Shown here: positions 42,792 to 50,726 of the stretch, one piece after another
Position numbering within the stretch: the stretch's first letter is position 1
How the letters are laid out: every line of letters begins with the position of its first letter
Assembly: GCA_965230205.1 (NCBI GenBank)
Contig: OZ245996.1
Coordinates: 1-64,000, forward strand
Source: CANLBN01 sp965230205
GTDB taxonomy: Bacteria; Pseudomonadota; Gammaproteobacteria; Pseudomonadales; Cellvibrionaceae
DNA: 64,000 nucleotides
Direction of reading: 5' to 3'
Position numbers and translations under genes: made by a program
Notes under the pieces: generated by a model
The model's input: the letters and a program-made list of their open reading frames with translations, nothing else
Told to the model about the DNA's origin: nothing
Database searches by the model: none

Positions 42792-44936
42792 CTATTCGCC
42801 AATGGGCTTAATCGAATCTTCAACAATCACCGCACCAAATGTTTGCTGCAATTGCTTCACAACAGGGTCAGACTGTATTGCCAATTCAGCTTGTCGTTGA
42901 CGCTCCTGCTGTAAGCGAATAATAATTTTCGCCGGTGTTTCTATAGTTGGCTGCCCCGTCGTAATACTCACGTCTAAAGGCTGCTGAAAATATTCACTCA
43001 GCAAGTCTGCTAATCGACGCTGATGCTCAACATCATACAAAGTACTTTGCTGCTCATCGAGAATAAACGCCAGCGTATTTTCCTCTCGTCCCATATAAGC
43101 GCAGTTAGCAACGGTACTTTGCAAAATGCCGCCTGCATCTATCTGTTCATACACTTCAAGCCAATTATCTGAGCTAAACTGCTCCAATGAAACAGAGCGT
43201 TCATATTGCTTTTCCAAGGGCTCAACTGGTGCTGAAGTTGTCGATTGATTATTGTCAGTTGCCTGTGTTTTTGCAGCCGTAAATTTCGTCACCGGGTTCG
43301 ATGTTGCCGCTTTTATCGCATCCAGGCTTTTTTCAGCAGCTGCTATATTTTCAGCACTTTCTATATTCTCTATATTTCCGTTTTCTGTATCATCTACAGC
43401 TCTTGTTTCAGCACTCTCGATCACATCAACATTATCAACAATCGATGCCTTAGCAGGAGAAGACAGAGCCTCTTCCATAGACATTTCTGCACCTGCATGA
43501 GAACGTTCAGCGGTACCCTTTTCAGCTATTTCACTTTCAACAGGGTTTTCATCAAGTAAAGCACTGAGAGAACCTATTGGCGGAGCCGGATCTACTACTG
43601 GCTCTGCGGTTTCAACTTCAGGCTTTTTTACAGGTTCTGGAACCTCCTCAACCAGAGGTGCTTCGGGTAGTGTCTCTGCTGATGCAGCTTCGGTAGGAGC
43701 AGAAGTCTCTTGTATCTGGCTAATTTCCTGTGCGGGTTCAGGCGGTTGCTGTGGTGTTACTGGAAGCTGAAGCTCTGTTACTGGCTGCTGAGGCTCAATT
43801 TGTGGTGCAGGGCTTTTGGTTTGCAAGCGTTGTGTTGGCAGTTCAGCCACACCTTGGGGCTTAAACGCCAACATCCGTAACATCACCATCTCAAAGCCAC
43901 TACGAGGGTCAGGCGATAATGGTAAGTCTCGTCGACCTAAGAGTGCGGTTTGGTAGTAAAGCTGTACATCTTCCGACGCCATCGCTTGGGCAAAGTCGTA
44001 AATTTGCTGGCGATCACCAGAGCTATTATCAATGGCCTCCGGTAACACTTGAGCAATGGCAATACGGTGCAATACTGCAATTAACTCGGCCATCACCCCC
44101 ATATAATCGGGCGAATGTTCAGCAAGCTGTGCAATGGCACTCAAAATAGCGCTGCCGTCTTCAGCCATTAGGCCTTTCAACACCTGATAAACCAATGACT
44201 GATCAATAGTACCCAGCATGGTTCGCACGTCAGCTTCTGTAATCTTGCCATTGCCAAAGGCAATGGACTGATCTGTTAGGCTGAGCGCATCTCGCATACT
44301 GCCATCAGCCGCTCGGCCGAGTTGCCACAGACCGGCCTCTTCGTGAGGCACCATTTCTTTTTCCAGAACATGCTGCAAATGCCCAACAATACGCTCAGCA
44401 CTCATATTTTTCAGGCTGAACTGTAGGCAACGGGACAATACTGTCACAGGCAACTTTTGCGGATCAGTGGTTGCCAGCAAGAACTTTACATGGGGAGGTG
44501 GCTCTTCCAACGTCTTCAACAAGGCATTGAAACTACTATTGGAGAGCATATGGACTTCGTCAATCAAATAGACTTTGTAGCGGCCCCGGGTAGGCGCATA
44601 TTGGACGTTTTCCAATAAATCACGCGTATCCTCAACCTTGGTACGGGACGCTGCATCGACCTCGATTAGGTCAACAAAGCGGCCTTCATTGATTTCAGTA
44701 CAAGAGCTACATTGATCACAAGGCTCAGAACTGACACCGGTCTCACAATTCAGGCACTTCGCCAGAATACGCGCAATAGTCGTCTTACCCACCCCACGGG
44801 TACCCGTAAACAAGTAGGCATGATGAAGGCGATTATGATCAAGGGCATTAATCAACGCCTTGAGCACATGCTCCTGGCCCACCATTTCACGGAAAAGTCG
44901 CGGCCGCCATTTACGGGCCAGCACCTGATAGCTCAT
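42792..44936 (-). CDS. dnaX: DNA polymerase III subunits tau and gamma
   Basis: A 714-residue clamp-loader protein: MSYQVLARKWRPRLFREMVGQ, Walker A GTRGVGKTTIARIL, zinc Cys group CLNCETG...CDQCSSC, Walker B IDEVHMLS and sensor 1 LATTDPQKLP. The C-terminal half is a long acidic/Pro-rich linker and then the tau domain that binds the polymerase and DnaB. A slippery A AAA AAG (43623-43629) lies at codons 436-438 with GAGGAGG upstream; a -1 shift reads GCC TGA and would give a gamma form of 439 residues, just as in E. coli. The 5' end and promoter recur in a truncated copy at 46376. Confidence 0.96.
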   Translation of the reverse strand: MSYQVLARKWRPRLFREMVGQEHVLKALINALDHNRLHHAYLFTGTRGVGKTTIARILAKCLNCETGVSSEPCDQCSSCTEINEGRFVDLIEVDAASRTKVEDTRDLLENVQYAPTRGRYKVYLIDEVHMLSNSSFNALLKTLEEPPPHVKFLLATTDPQKLPVTVLSRCLQFSLKNMSAERIVGHLQHVLEKEMVPHEEAGLWQLGRAADGSMRDALSLTDQSIAFGNGKITEADVRTMLGTIDQSLVYQVLKGLMAEDGSAILSAIAQLAEHSPDYMGVMAELIAVLHRIAIAQVLPEAIDNSSGDRQQIYDFAQAMASEDVQLYYQTALLGRRDLPLSPDPRSGFEMVMLRMLAFKPQGVAELPTQRLQTKSPAPQIEPQQPVTELQLPVTPQQPPEPAQEISQIQETSAPTEAASAETLPEAPLVEEVPEPVKKPEVETAEPVVDPAPPIGSLSALLDENPVESEIAEKGTAERSHAGAEMSMEEALSSPAKASIVDNVDVIESAETRAVDDTENGNIENIESAENIAAAEKSLDAIKAATSNPVTKFTAAKTQATDNNQSTTSAPVEPLEKQYERSVSLEQFSSDNWLEVYEQIDAGGILQSTVANCAYMGREENTLAFILDEQQSTLYDVEHQRRLADLLSEYFQQPLDVSITTGQPTIETPAKIIIRLQQERQRQAELAIQSDPVVKQLQQTFGAVIVEDSIKPIGE
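43623..43665 (-). promoter_or_regulatory. Candidate programmed -1 frameshift signal in dnaX
   Basis: Minus strand: GAGGAGG, a 14-base spacer, then GTA AAA AAG in the zero frame. After a one-base backward slip the frame reads GCC TGA, so translation ends at once. A possible short stem GAGCC/GGCTC lies about 17 bases downstream. The heptamer is the same as in E. coli dnaX. Confidence 0.65.
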
Positions 44937-45345
44937 GTATATGTATAGTCTTAGTCAAGAAGGAGGGAGATTATAGCAGCTACTGGCTGATTACCTAAAG
45001 GTAAGGATTAATAAGAAGATACAAATAACCCCCCTCTACAACAAGCCCGATAACTATCTGTTCCATGGCAAATTGAGCCCCCTGGATAGCTACAAGGTAC
45101 AGAATCAGAAAATGATTCCCTAAGTAGTCATTTACCGACTTAAATCCCTTTTCAAGATATAGCCGATAAGCTACCCTTCAAACCATATTTGGCAAAGGCT
45201 CAAATATCAGGCAATGCTACTCAACTAATTGCTTAAGCAATTGGTTCGTTGCAAAATGCATAACAATCTGTAGCTTGAAAAAACGACCAATTACTTACAC
45301 TTACTACAAAGGGCCGCCTCATAACTATCTTTATGAGCATTAAAT
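44837..45345. repeat. Direct repeat copy 1: dnaX 5' end plus upstream region
   Basis: About 500 bases that recur at 46381-46886 in the same orientation. The dnaX coding part is about 96 percent alike (4 differences in about 100 bases, all synonymous); the non-coding part is clearly more diverged. It ends near GGGCCGCCTCATAACTATC. Confidence 0.85.
44968..45000 (-). promoter_or_regulatory. dnaX promoter with extended -10
   Basis: Minus strand: TGCTATAAT at 44978-44970, a perfect extended -10, 34 bases upstream of the dnaX ATG. No strong -35 is seen, as is common with extended -10 promoters. The same promoter is kept without change in the duplicated segment near 46514-46522. Confidence 0.7.
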
Positions 45346-45385
45346 ATTTAGAACTTCAATTGAAATAGCTATAAGGAGATTTTAG

Positions 45386-45880
45386 ATGTCAACTTTATTG
45401 AAGAAAGGTCAATTCACAACTATTGGTCCTGATGAAATATGGAAAATATATAATAACTTGCATGGTATTTTTAGAGGTGGAGGCAATACAAAATCACCTA
45501 AAATAGTACGCGCCGATGGACCGAGAAGAAAAGATCTGGATGTACGGATTGACCCAAATTCTGGTTTAGAAATGGTATACCCAAATGCGACTAAAGGTTT
45601 ATCTTTTTCTAATAGCATTGAAACACTTGCCAACAAGTCATTAGAGGGACAGGTCTGGGTAATACCAAAGGGGAGCAAAATCCCTGGAAATTTAGTATTC
45701 AATATAAAAGATAAGGATCACCCATTGCTTAATGTCTCCAAATCTATGTCTATCCTTGAACTCACTGCATTACTGACCGAGCTAGCGTCACTAATGAAAC
45801 CGTGTGATGTAAAAATAGATAGGCATGGAAAAATTGTTGAAAAATACCCTGGGGCATTATCAAAGGTGGCAAACGCATGA
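45386..45880 (+). CDS. Tse2-like ADP-ribosyltransferase-type toxin
   Basis: A 164-residue protein. The central and C-terminal parts resemble the Tse2 toxin family as I know it: a GLEMVYPNATKGLSFSNS segment (family form G-x-x-x-P...G-x-S-x-F), VWVIPKGSKIPGNLVF (VIPDGTDIPPDL in P. aeruginosa Tse2) and D-K-D-H-P with MSILELTALLTEL at the end. Tse2 is a cytoplasmic toxin delivered by type VI secretion in P. aeruginosa and also found in solo toxin-antitoxin pairs. No secretion gene lies near, so a toxin-antitoxin or defence use is likely. AAGGAG precedes the ATG. The stop overlaps the next gene by four bases. Not shown by search. Confidence 0.6.
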   Translation: MSTLLKKGQFTTIGPDEIWKIYNNLHGIFRGGGNTKSPKIVRADGPRRKDLDVRIDPNSGLEMVYPNATKGLSFSNSIETLANKSLEGQVWVIPKGSKIPGNLVFNIKDKDHPLLNVSKSMSILELTALLTELASLMKPCDVKIDRHGKIVEKYPGALSKVANA

Positions 45881-46215
45881 TTAAACGTGAAGTGTTGATG
45901 CCAATTGAACTTGTTGAAGAAATTGCTCAAATCGTGCATAAAGAAGGTTATCTGGCATTAATGGATGCATTCTCCGATATTGATATTAAGCCACCAATAT
46001 TTCTTAGCGAGAATGAAGCTGAGGCACTTATTGACTTAGTTGTCATAGAAAAGAAAAAAGCTAGGCTTATGTACCCGTATTATGACGATGAGCACCCACG
46101 ATTTAGTGAGGAGCATGAATCAAAATTCGATGATGTACAAATGGGAATATATGAAAAGACGATCTATTACGTTGAATCAGCTTTTAAAAAAGGCCAATTT
46201 GACCAATTAATTTAA
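45877..46215 (+). CDS. Probable immunity/antitoxin protein of the Tse2-like toxin
   Basis: A 112-residue acidic, mostly helical protein (MPIELVEEIAQIVHKEGYLALMDAF, then ENEAEALIDLVVIEKKKARLMYPYY). I do not recognise it. Its start overlaps the Tse2-like stop by four bases, so both are made together, and its size and acidity suit a toxin-binding partner. Function as antitoxin is inferred from position only. Confidence 0.5.
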   Translation: MIKREVLMPIELVEEIAQIVHKEGYLALMDAFSDIDIKPPIFLSENEAEALIDLVVIEKKKARLMYPYYDDEHPRFSEEHESKFDDVQMGIYEKTIYYVESAFKKGQFDQLI

Positions 46216-46375
46216 TATATAAATATAAGAAGTAATATACGGAAGAGTTTGTCCTAATATCACGAGATTAATACAAATCAGGTACTAATTACGGAAGTTA
46301 AATACAGCAAATAATTGGAGAGGGGTAAGGATTAGCTGAACAATGAATTTTTAAATTCTTATCTGACCCTCTCAA

Positions 46376-46480
46376 TTAATGGTCAAGAGCATTAATTAAC
46401 GCCTTGAGCACATGCTCTTGGCCCACCATTTCACGGAAAAGTCGCGGCCGCCATTTACGGGCCAGCACCTGATAGCTCAT
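46376..46480 (-). pseudogene. dnaX: Truncated second copy of dnaX 5' end
   Basis: 34 codons identical in protein sequence to the DnaX start (MSYQVLARKWRPRLFREMVG and onward to NALDH), then an immediate TAA. The extended -10 promoter upstream is intact. The four base changes against dnaX are synonymous, so this copy seems to come from a working dnaX of another lineage rather than from local decay. Confidence 0.85.
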
Positions 46481-46886
46481 GTATATGTATAGTCTTAGTA
46501 AATGAAGGACGGAGATTATAGCAGCTACTGGCTGATTACCTAAAGGTAAGGATTGATAAGAAAATACAACCAGCCCACACCTTAGCAAGCCCAATAACCG
46601 CCATTCCATAGCAAGTTGAGCCCCTTAAGGTGGCTACAAAGTATAAAATCAGAAAATGATTCCCAAAGTAGTAACCTACCACTTAAATATCTTTGCAAGA
46701 TATAGTTGATAAGTTAACCTTTTAAAAAAGTATTTGGCAACAGTTTAAATATTAAACAAAGCCACTCTAATTGTTGCTTAAGCAATTGATTTGCTGCAAA
46801 GTACTTAATAATCAGTAGCTTGGAAAATTAACCAAGCGCTAATTAAAAAAACAAGGGCCGCCTCATAATTATATTAATGAGGCCAT
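46381..46886. repeat. Direct repeat copy 2: dnaX 5' end plus upstream region
   Basis: Second copy of the segment at 44837-45345, offset by 1544 bases. The toxin/immunity genes lie between the copies. It holds no gene besides the dnaX start remnant. Near its end GCCTCATAATTATATTAATGAGGC forms a clean hairpin. Confidence 0.85.
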
Positions 46887-46912
46887 CGGCCTTCTTAATA
46901 GACTGTTATACA
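46862..46912 (+). other. Head of second cassette array: hairpin plus TTAATAGACTGTTA
   Basis: GCCTCAT...ATGAGGC hairpin, GGCCATCGGCC, then TTAATAGACTGTTATAC. GTTATAC is the first cassette boundary, matched by GTATAAC at 47264-47270. The same 14-mer TTAATAGACTGTTA heads the first array (minus strand, 9844-9857), also at the boundary. Confidence 0.6.
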
Positions 46913-46935
46913 AAATAAATCCTAAGGAGTTAGAC

Positions 46936-47262
46936 GTGAAAAATAAATTAGCTACGATATTGTTTCTATTGCCTTGTGTTTCGTTAGCCGACACTACCGC
47001 TAAAATATCAGAAATACTCATGTATGAGGGAGCAAGTCTTGTGTATATATTTCCTGAAGGCGGCGTTCAAAACCCTCCTTCTTGTCACGGGTCAAACGGT
47101 GACTATTTATCATTTAGTATGAATAGGCCTATGGCTAAAGAATATCTTAGCGTTTTAATGATGGCATTCGCTGCACAGAAAACAGTATTTTTTCGAACCG
47201 AGCGGGCATGTGTAGACCAATCTGTATCAGATACCATTCAGTATTTTAAAGTTACAAATTAA
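46936..47262 (+). CDS. Small secreted protein (cassette gene)
   Basis: A 108-residue protein with a signal peptide (to about VSLAD) and a small domain with two Cys (NPPSCHGS and ERACVDQ) around a helix LSVLMMAFAAQ. It starts with GTG after TAAGGAG. It shares its plan with the products at 36574 and 47362. It is a one-gene cassette: boundary GTTATACA at 46905 and attC at 47263-47344. Function unknown. Confidence 0.65.
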   Translation: MKNKLATILFLLPCVSLADTTAKISEILMYEGASLVYIFPEGGVQNPPSCHGSNGDYLSFSMNRPMAKEYLSVLMMAFAAQKTVFFRTERACVDQSVSDTIQYFKVTN

Positions 47263-47344
47263 TGTATAACAAACGCAAGCACTCGGAACAACATTTTGCT
47301 ACGCTTCATGTTGCCCGGTGCTGCGGACGCTATCATCGTTGAAG
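47263..47344 (+). repeat. attC site
   Basis: TGTATAACAAACGCAAGCAC opens the site and GTGCTGCGGACGCTATCATCGTT closes it; AGCAC-CGG-CAACA pairs with TGTTGCCCGGTGCT, with the unpaired bases on one side typical of attC. Length 82 bases. The left core is the reverse complement of the cassette start 358 bases upstream. Confidence 0.88.
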
Positions 47345-47361
47345 TCAAAAAGGAAGAAATA

Positions 47362-47694
47362 ATGAAAAAAGTAGCATTTATAATCTCAATTTTATTTTCA
47401 GCTAATTCGCTAGGAGCTCCGATAACATTAGCTGCAAATGCTGAAATTACTAGGGTAGCTAATACGGGTTCAGGCTCTGGAGATGATTTTTACGTATATG
47501 TCTCTGGTGGGACTGGCATATGCCAAAATAGAGGCATAGTCTTTCCTAAAAGCTTGGCGCCTTCAGAAAACTTCCATAACCGTGCTTTTTCTATTGCTTT
47601 ATCTGCCTATGCTACAAGTAATAAAAAAGTCCTAATTACAGGTTTTGATGGTGAAGACTGCCTTAAAGCTAAAATGATTGAGATTCAAAAATAA
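47362..47694 (+). CDS. Small secreted protein (cassette gene)
   Basis: A 110-residue protein with a signal peptide (to about ANSLGA) and a domain with two Cys (GTGICQNR and GEDCLKA) around a helix FSIALSAYATSNKKV. It belongs with the products at 36574 and 46936. AGGAAG precedes ATG 47362; the frame extends upstream through the attC but the signal peptide starts here. A closing attC is not clear downstream, so the array seems to end or decay here. Confidence 0.65.
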   Translation: MKKVAFIISILFSANSLGAPITLAANAEITRVANTGSGSGDDFYVYVSGGTGICQNRGIVFPKSLAPSENFHNRAFSIALSAYATSNKKVLITGFDGEDCLKAKMIEIQK

Positions 47695-47861
47695 AGCTTC
47701 TGAATTAATATTACTCGATGAACCAAATACAACATCCAAGAGCTTTGGGATAATCATTGTTTGCAAAGCCAGCCAATTACTCGCCTTAAATGCTAGGCGA
47801 AGAAAAGTTGTGCAGGTTATTGAGCAATTAGTAATAAAAACATTAAAGTATTTAAATTAAG

Positions 47862-48338
47862 ATGAATGATATTGAAAAAAAGCTTACAGAGCTTAGTATA
47901 GAACTTCCTGAATCACCAAAGCCTTTAGGTAATTTCTTACCCTATTTGTTAGAAGGTTCGAGCCTTTATATTTCTGGACAGGTTTCTATCGACACGGAAG
48001 GAAATATCATTCAAGGAAAGCTAGGCGAAACTGTTGATTTAATCACAGGGCAACAAGCTGCAAAATATTGCGCTATTGGCTTGCTAGCTCGAGCTAAAGC
48101 TGCCTTAGGTGATTTAAATCGTATAGAAAAGCTTGTTAAGCTGGGTGCTTTTGTAAACGCCGCCCCTGATTTTTCTGACCATCCTAAAGTGGTGAACGGA
48201 GCGTCTGATTTTATGGTAGCGGTTTTAGGTAAGGAGAAAGGTGCTCATGTCAGGTTTGCTGTCGGCAGCGCTAGCCTACCGTCCAATGCTGCTGTAGAAA
48301 TAGAGGCTTTATTTAAAATAAATAACGAGGCAGGCTAG
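47862..48338 (+). CDS. RidA family protein
   Basis: A 158-residue protein of the RidA/YjgF superfamily, longer subgroup: LYISGQVSIDTEGNIIQGKLG, GDLNRIEKLVKLGAFVNAAPDF and VRFAVGSASLPSNAAVEIEALF. RidA proteins hydrolyse reactive enamines and imines from PLP enzymes; members of this subgroup lack a proven substrate. The following MAPEG gene starts directly at its stop codon. Confidence 0.85.
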   Translation: MNDIEKKLTELSIELPESPKPLGNFLPYLLEGSSLYISGQVSIDTEGNIIQGKLGETVDLITGQQAAKYCAIGLLARAKAALGDLNRIEKLVKLGAFVNAAPDFSDHPKVVNGASDFMVAVLGKEKGAHVRFAVGSASLPSNAAVEIEALFKINNEAG

Positions 48339-48734
48339 GTGTCTAATATCAATATTATTACTCCTGCGTATGCAGCAGTAATTGCTTTACTCTTTGTGGC
48401 TTTAAGCATCCGTACATTATTGTTACGTCGTCAACTTGGCATTGGTATTGGAGCGGGTGAAGACCGGAAGCTTACACGAGCGATTCGCGTACATTCCAAT
48501 TTTGCGGAATATGTGCCACTGTCACTCATGTTAATTTATTTTCTCGAAATTAATACCAATACAGACCTTTGGATTCATGCACTTTGTATATTACTTATTA
48601 TAGGGCGACTTCTACATGCCTACGGCGTTAGTCAGATCAAAGAAGATTATCGTTTCCGAGTGGCGGGAATGTTTCTGACACTAAGCTGCTTGATTTCCGC
48701 CTCAACACGGTTAATTGTTAGCTACATAAGTTAA
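48339..48734 (+). CDS. MAPEG family membrane protein
   Basis: A 131-residue protein with four membrane segments and the MAPEG signature region AIRVHSNFAEYVPLSLMLIYFLE followed by LLIIGRLLHAYG. MAPEG proteins include microsomal glutathione transferases; the bacterial ones are mostly uncharacterised. It starts with GTG immediately after the RidA stop, so both are in one operon. Confidence 0.85.
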   Translation: MSNINIITPAYAAVIALLFVALSIRTLLLRRQLGIGIGAGEDRKLTRAIRVHSNFAEYVPLSLMLIYFLEINTNTDLWIHALCILLIIGRLLHAYGVSQIKEDYRFRVAGMFLTLSCLISASTRLIVSYIS

Positions 48735-48762
48735 ATAAAATTATTTTGATTAAATTAAAAAC

Positions 48763-49005
48763 ATGAAAAGACTCTATAAAATTTCGTTAGCCTTTATTGC
48801 ATCAGCTTTTCTATTGGCATGTTCCACTCCCTATTATGGTTATACAAAGGAAGATTGGGATAACTTAACTGAACAAGAAAGAATCAATATTAAAGATGAA
48901 TATCGGGCCATTCTCGCCACTAAAAATAATCAAGCTCACGCAGATAAAATCGATACAAGGAAACAGTCCATTATTAATTACGGCATTGAAAAACAAGAAC
49001 TTTGA
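48763..49005 (+). CDS. Small lipoprotein
   Basis: An 80-residue protein with a lipoprotein signal (FLLACSTP, Cys about residue 20) and a short helical, charged mature part (YTKEDWDNLTEQERINIKDEY). No family recognised. Confidence 0.65.
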   Translation: MKRLYKISLAFIASAFLLACSTPYYGYTKEDWDNLTEQERINIKDEYRAILATKNNQAHADKIDTRKQSIINYGIEKQEL

Positions 49006-49041
49006 CTAAACCTTTTTTACATTAAAAAATAGACACTAAAA

Positions 49042-49533
49042 ATGATTAGGGAAGCGATAGAGAAAGACGCAGAAGCAATAGCGGAAATATACAACTATTA
49101 CATACGCAATACCGTTATCACTTTCGAGGAAGAAGAGGTTGATGCTTCTAACTTCATTGAACGAATGAGTAAGGCTCAAGTATCTGGCTTTTCCTGGCTA
49201 GTGGCTATAGAAAATGATGAAATCATTGGCTATGCATATTCTTCACAATGGAGTGAACGCTCAGCCTATCGAAACACTGTGGAAGTGTCTGTTTATCTTT
49301 CTCATTCTGCCACCTCTAAAGGCTGGGGTACTAAGCTATATCAAGCCCTGTTTTCCAGCTTACATGACAAACCAGTCCATACTCTTATAGGTGGTATTAC
49401 ACTACCTAATCCAGCCAGCATAGCTCTACATGAAAAGTTTGGCATGGAAAAAGTGGCTCATTTTCGAGAAGTGGGGTATAAATTTGGAACGTGGCTAGAT
49501 GTTGGATATTGGCAGGTTAGGTTAAATTCTTAA
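49042..49533 (+). CDS. GNAT N-acetyltransferase, phosphinothricin-acetyltransferase type
   Basis: A 163-residue acetyltransferase: IREAIEKDAEAIAEIYNYYI, NTVEVSVYLSHSATSKGWGTKLYQAL (acetyl-CoA binding) and ALHEKFGMEKVAHFREVGYKFG with WLDVGYWQ are typical of the Pat/Bar-YncA group. These acetylate amino acid analogues such as phosphinothricin or methionine sulfoximine. Accessory location. Confidence 0.88.
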   Translation: MIREAIEKDAEAIAEIYNYYIRNTVITFEEEEVDASNFIERMSKAQVSGFSWLVAIENDEIIGYAYSSQWSERSAYRNTVEVSVYLSHSATSKGWGTKLYQALFSSLHDKPVHTLIGGITLPNPASIALHEKFGMEKVAHFREVGYKFGTWLDVGYWQVRLNS

Positions 49534-49612
49534 GGCGTTAACGCATTTTTTACCTACACCTATCAGCTATACAATAATTAACGCCCATCATTGAGATTAG
49601 AATAAGAAAACT

Positions 49613-49978
49613 ATGTATTACCTTGGCGCCATTTTACTGATACTAATAGGAGTCGCTCACTCTTATTTAGGTGAACGTTATATTCTTATTCGTTTATTTC
49701 GTAAAAATAATTTACCCAAGCTATTTGGCGATACAAAATTTACCAAAAACACACTGCGATTTGCATGGCACTTAACGACTGTTGCCTGGTTTGGCTTTGC
49801 CTGCTTACTTATTCACCTTTCAAGCGGCACTCTTAGTATAAACATTATTGGTAATATTATAGGCATCACATTTATTGTGCATTGTGCTGTAGCTTTAGTT
49901 GGCTCAAAGGGCAAACATCTTTCTTGGCCTGTATTTTTAATGATTGGTGTTGCTGTACTCTACGCATCAAATACATAA
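49613..49978 (+). CDS. Four-helix membrane hypothetical protein
   Basis: A 121-residue protein with four membrane segments (about residues 2-20, 45-65, 75-93, 98-117). MYYLGAILLILIGVAHSYLGERYIL at the start and FAWHLTTVAWFG are seen in a group of small bacterial membrane proteins of unknown role. Confidence 0.7.
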   Translation: MYYLGAILLILIGVAHSYLGERYILIRLFRKNNLPKLFGDTKFTKNTLRFAWHLTTVAWFGFACLLIHLSSGTLSINIIGNIIGITFIVHCAVALVGSKGKHLSWPVFLMIGVAVLYASNT

Positions 49979-50023
49979 ATAGCATTCGCTAGATTTCATA
50001 TTATTTAATTAGAGGGAACTCAA

Positions 50024-50650
50024 ATGGTTCAAAAAATGAAATTTTGGGATAAGGCAGCGAAAGGCTATGCGAAGTCACCTATCAAAAATGAACAGGCCTA
50101 TCAAAAAAAGCTAGAAATAACCCAAGAGTATTTGCAACCGAATATGGAGGTATTCGAATTTGCCTGTGGAACCGGCACTACAGCAATTGCTCATGCCCCC
50201 TATGTTAAACATATTCTCGCTATCGATATATCATCAAAGATGCTGGAAATCGCACAACGTAAAGCAGCTCAGGAAAATATCAATAATATAACCTTCCAAC
50301 AATCAACGATCGAAGAATTCAGCTCCTCCGAAGCCGCTTTTGATGTGGTGATGGCTCATAGTATTTTACACTTACTTGAAGATCCAGAAAGCACTGTAAA
50401 AAAGGTTCACCAATTACTTAAACCTGATGGTGTCTTTGTAACCAGCACTGTATGCCTTGGTGATTGGATATTCCCTTGGAAAATTTTAATTGGTATGGCA
50501 CGGTTTTTTCGGGTATTACCGTATATCGGTATGCTTAAAAGAACCGAATTAGAAAAATACTTCACTGACAATGGTTTTAAGATTGATTATCAATGGGAAC
50601 CCCGCAAAAAAGAAGCGGCTTTTATTATTGTAAGAAAAACGGTCAAGTAA
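50024..50650 (+). CDS. Class I SAM-dependent methyltransferase
   Basis: A 208-residue methyltransferase: VFEFACGTGTTAIAHAPYV (motif I), ILAIDISSKMLEIAQRKA and FDVVMAHSILHLLEDPESTVKKVHQLLKPDGVFVTS. Similar to UbiE-like small-molecule methyltransferases; substrate unknown. Last intact gene of the second accessory island. Confidence 0.85.
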   Translation: MVQKMKFWDKAAKGYAKSPIKNEQAYQKKLEITQEYLQPNMEVFEFACGTGTTAIAHAPYVKHILAIDISSKMLEIAQRKAAQENINNITFQQSTIEEFSSSEAAFDVVMAHSILHLLEDPESTVKKVHQLLKPDGVFVTSTVCLGDWIFPWKILIGMARFFRVLPYIGMLKRTELEKYFTDNGFKIDYQWEPRKKEAAFIIVRKTVK

Positions 50651-50726
50651 TGCTTTCAGTAAAATAAATCTGCACAGATTTAGCTAAATATACTATCGAA
50701 TATCCTTTCGGTGACATATGTAACCG

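Noticed and set aside
43245..43559. Plus-strand frames inside dnaX
   Set aside because: Antisense of the low-complexity dnaX linker; no start signal and no recognisable domain.
45000..45385. 4.5S RNA (ffs) gene upstream of dnaX
   Set aside because: Some relatives carry ffs near dnaX, but the conserved GGUCAGGUCCGGAAGGAAGC-type core is not present here.
47678..47860. 60-codon plus-strand frame after the second cassette protein
   Set aside because: Overlaps the end of the preceding gene, has no ribosome site and no recognisable content; kept only as spacer DNA.
49534..49612. GGCGTTAACGC and TTAACGCCC as a possible attC
   Set aside because: The core-like words are present but in the wrong relative arrangement and without a convincing inner hairpin.
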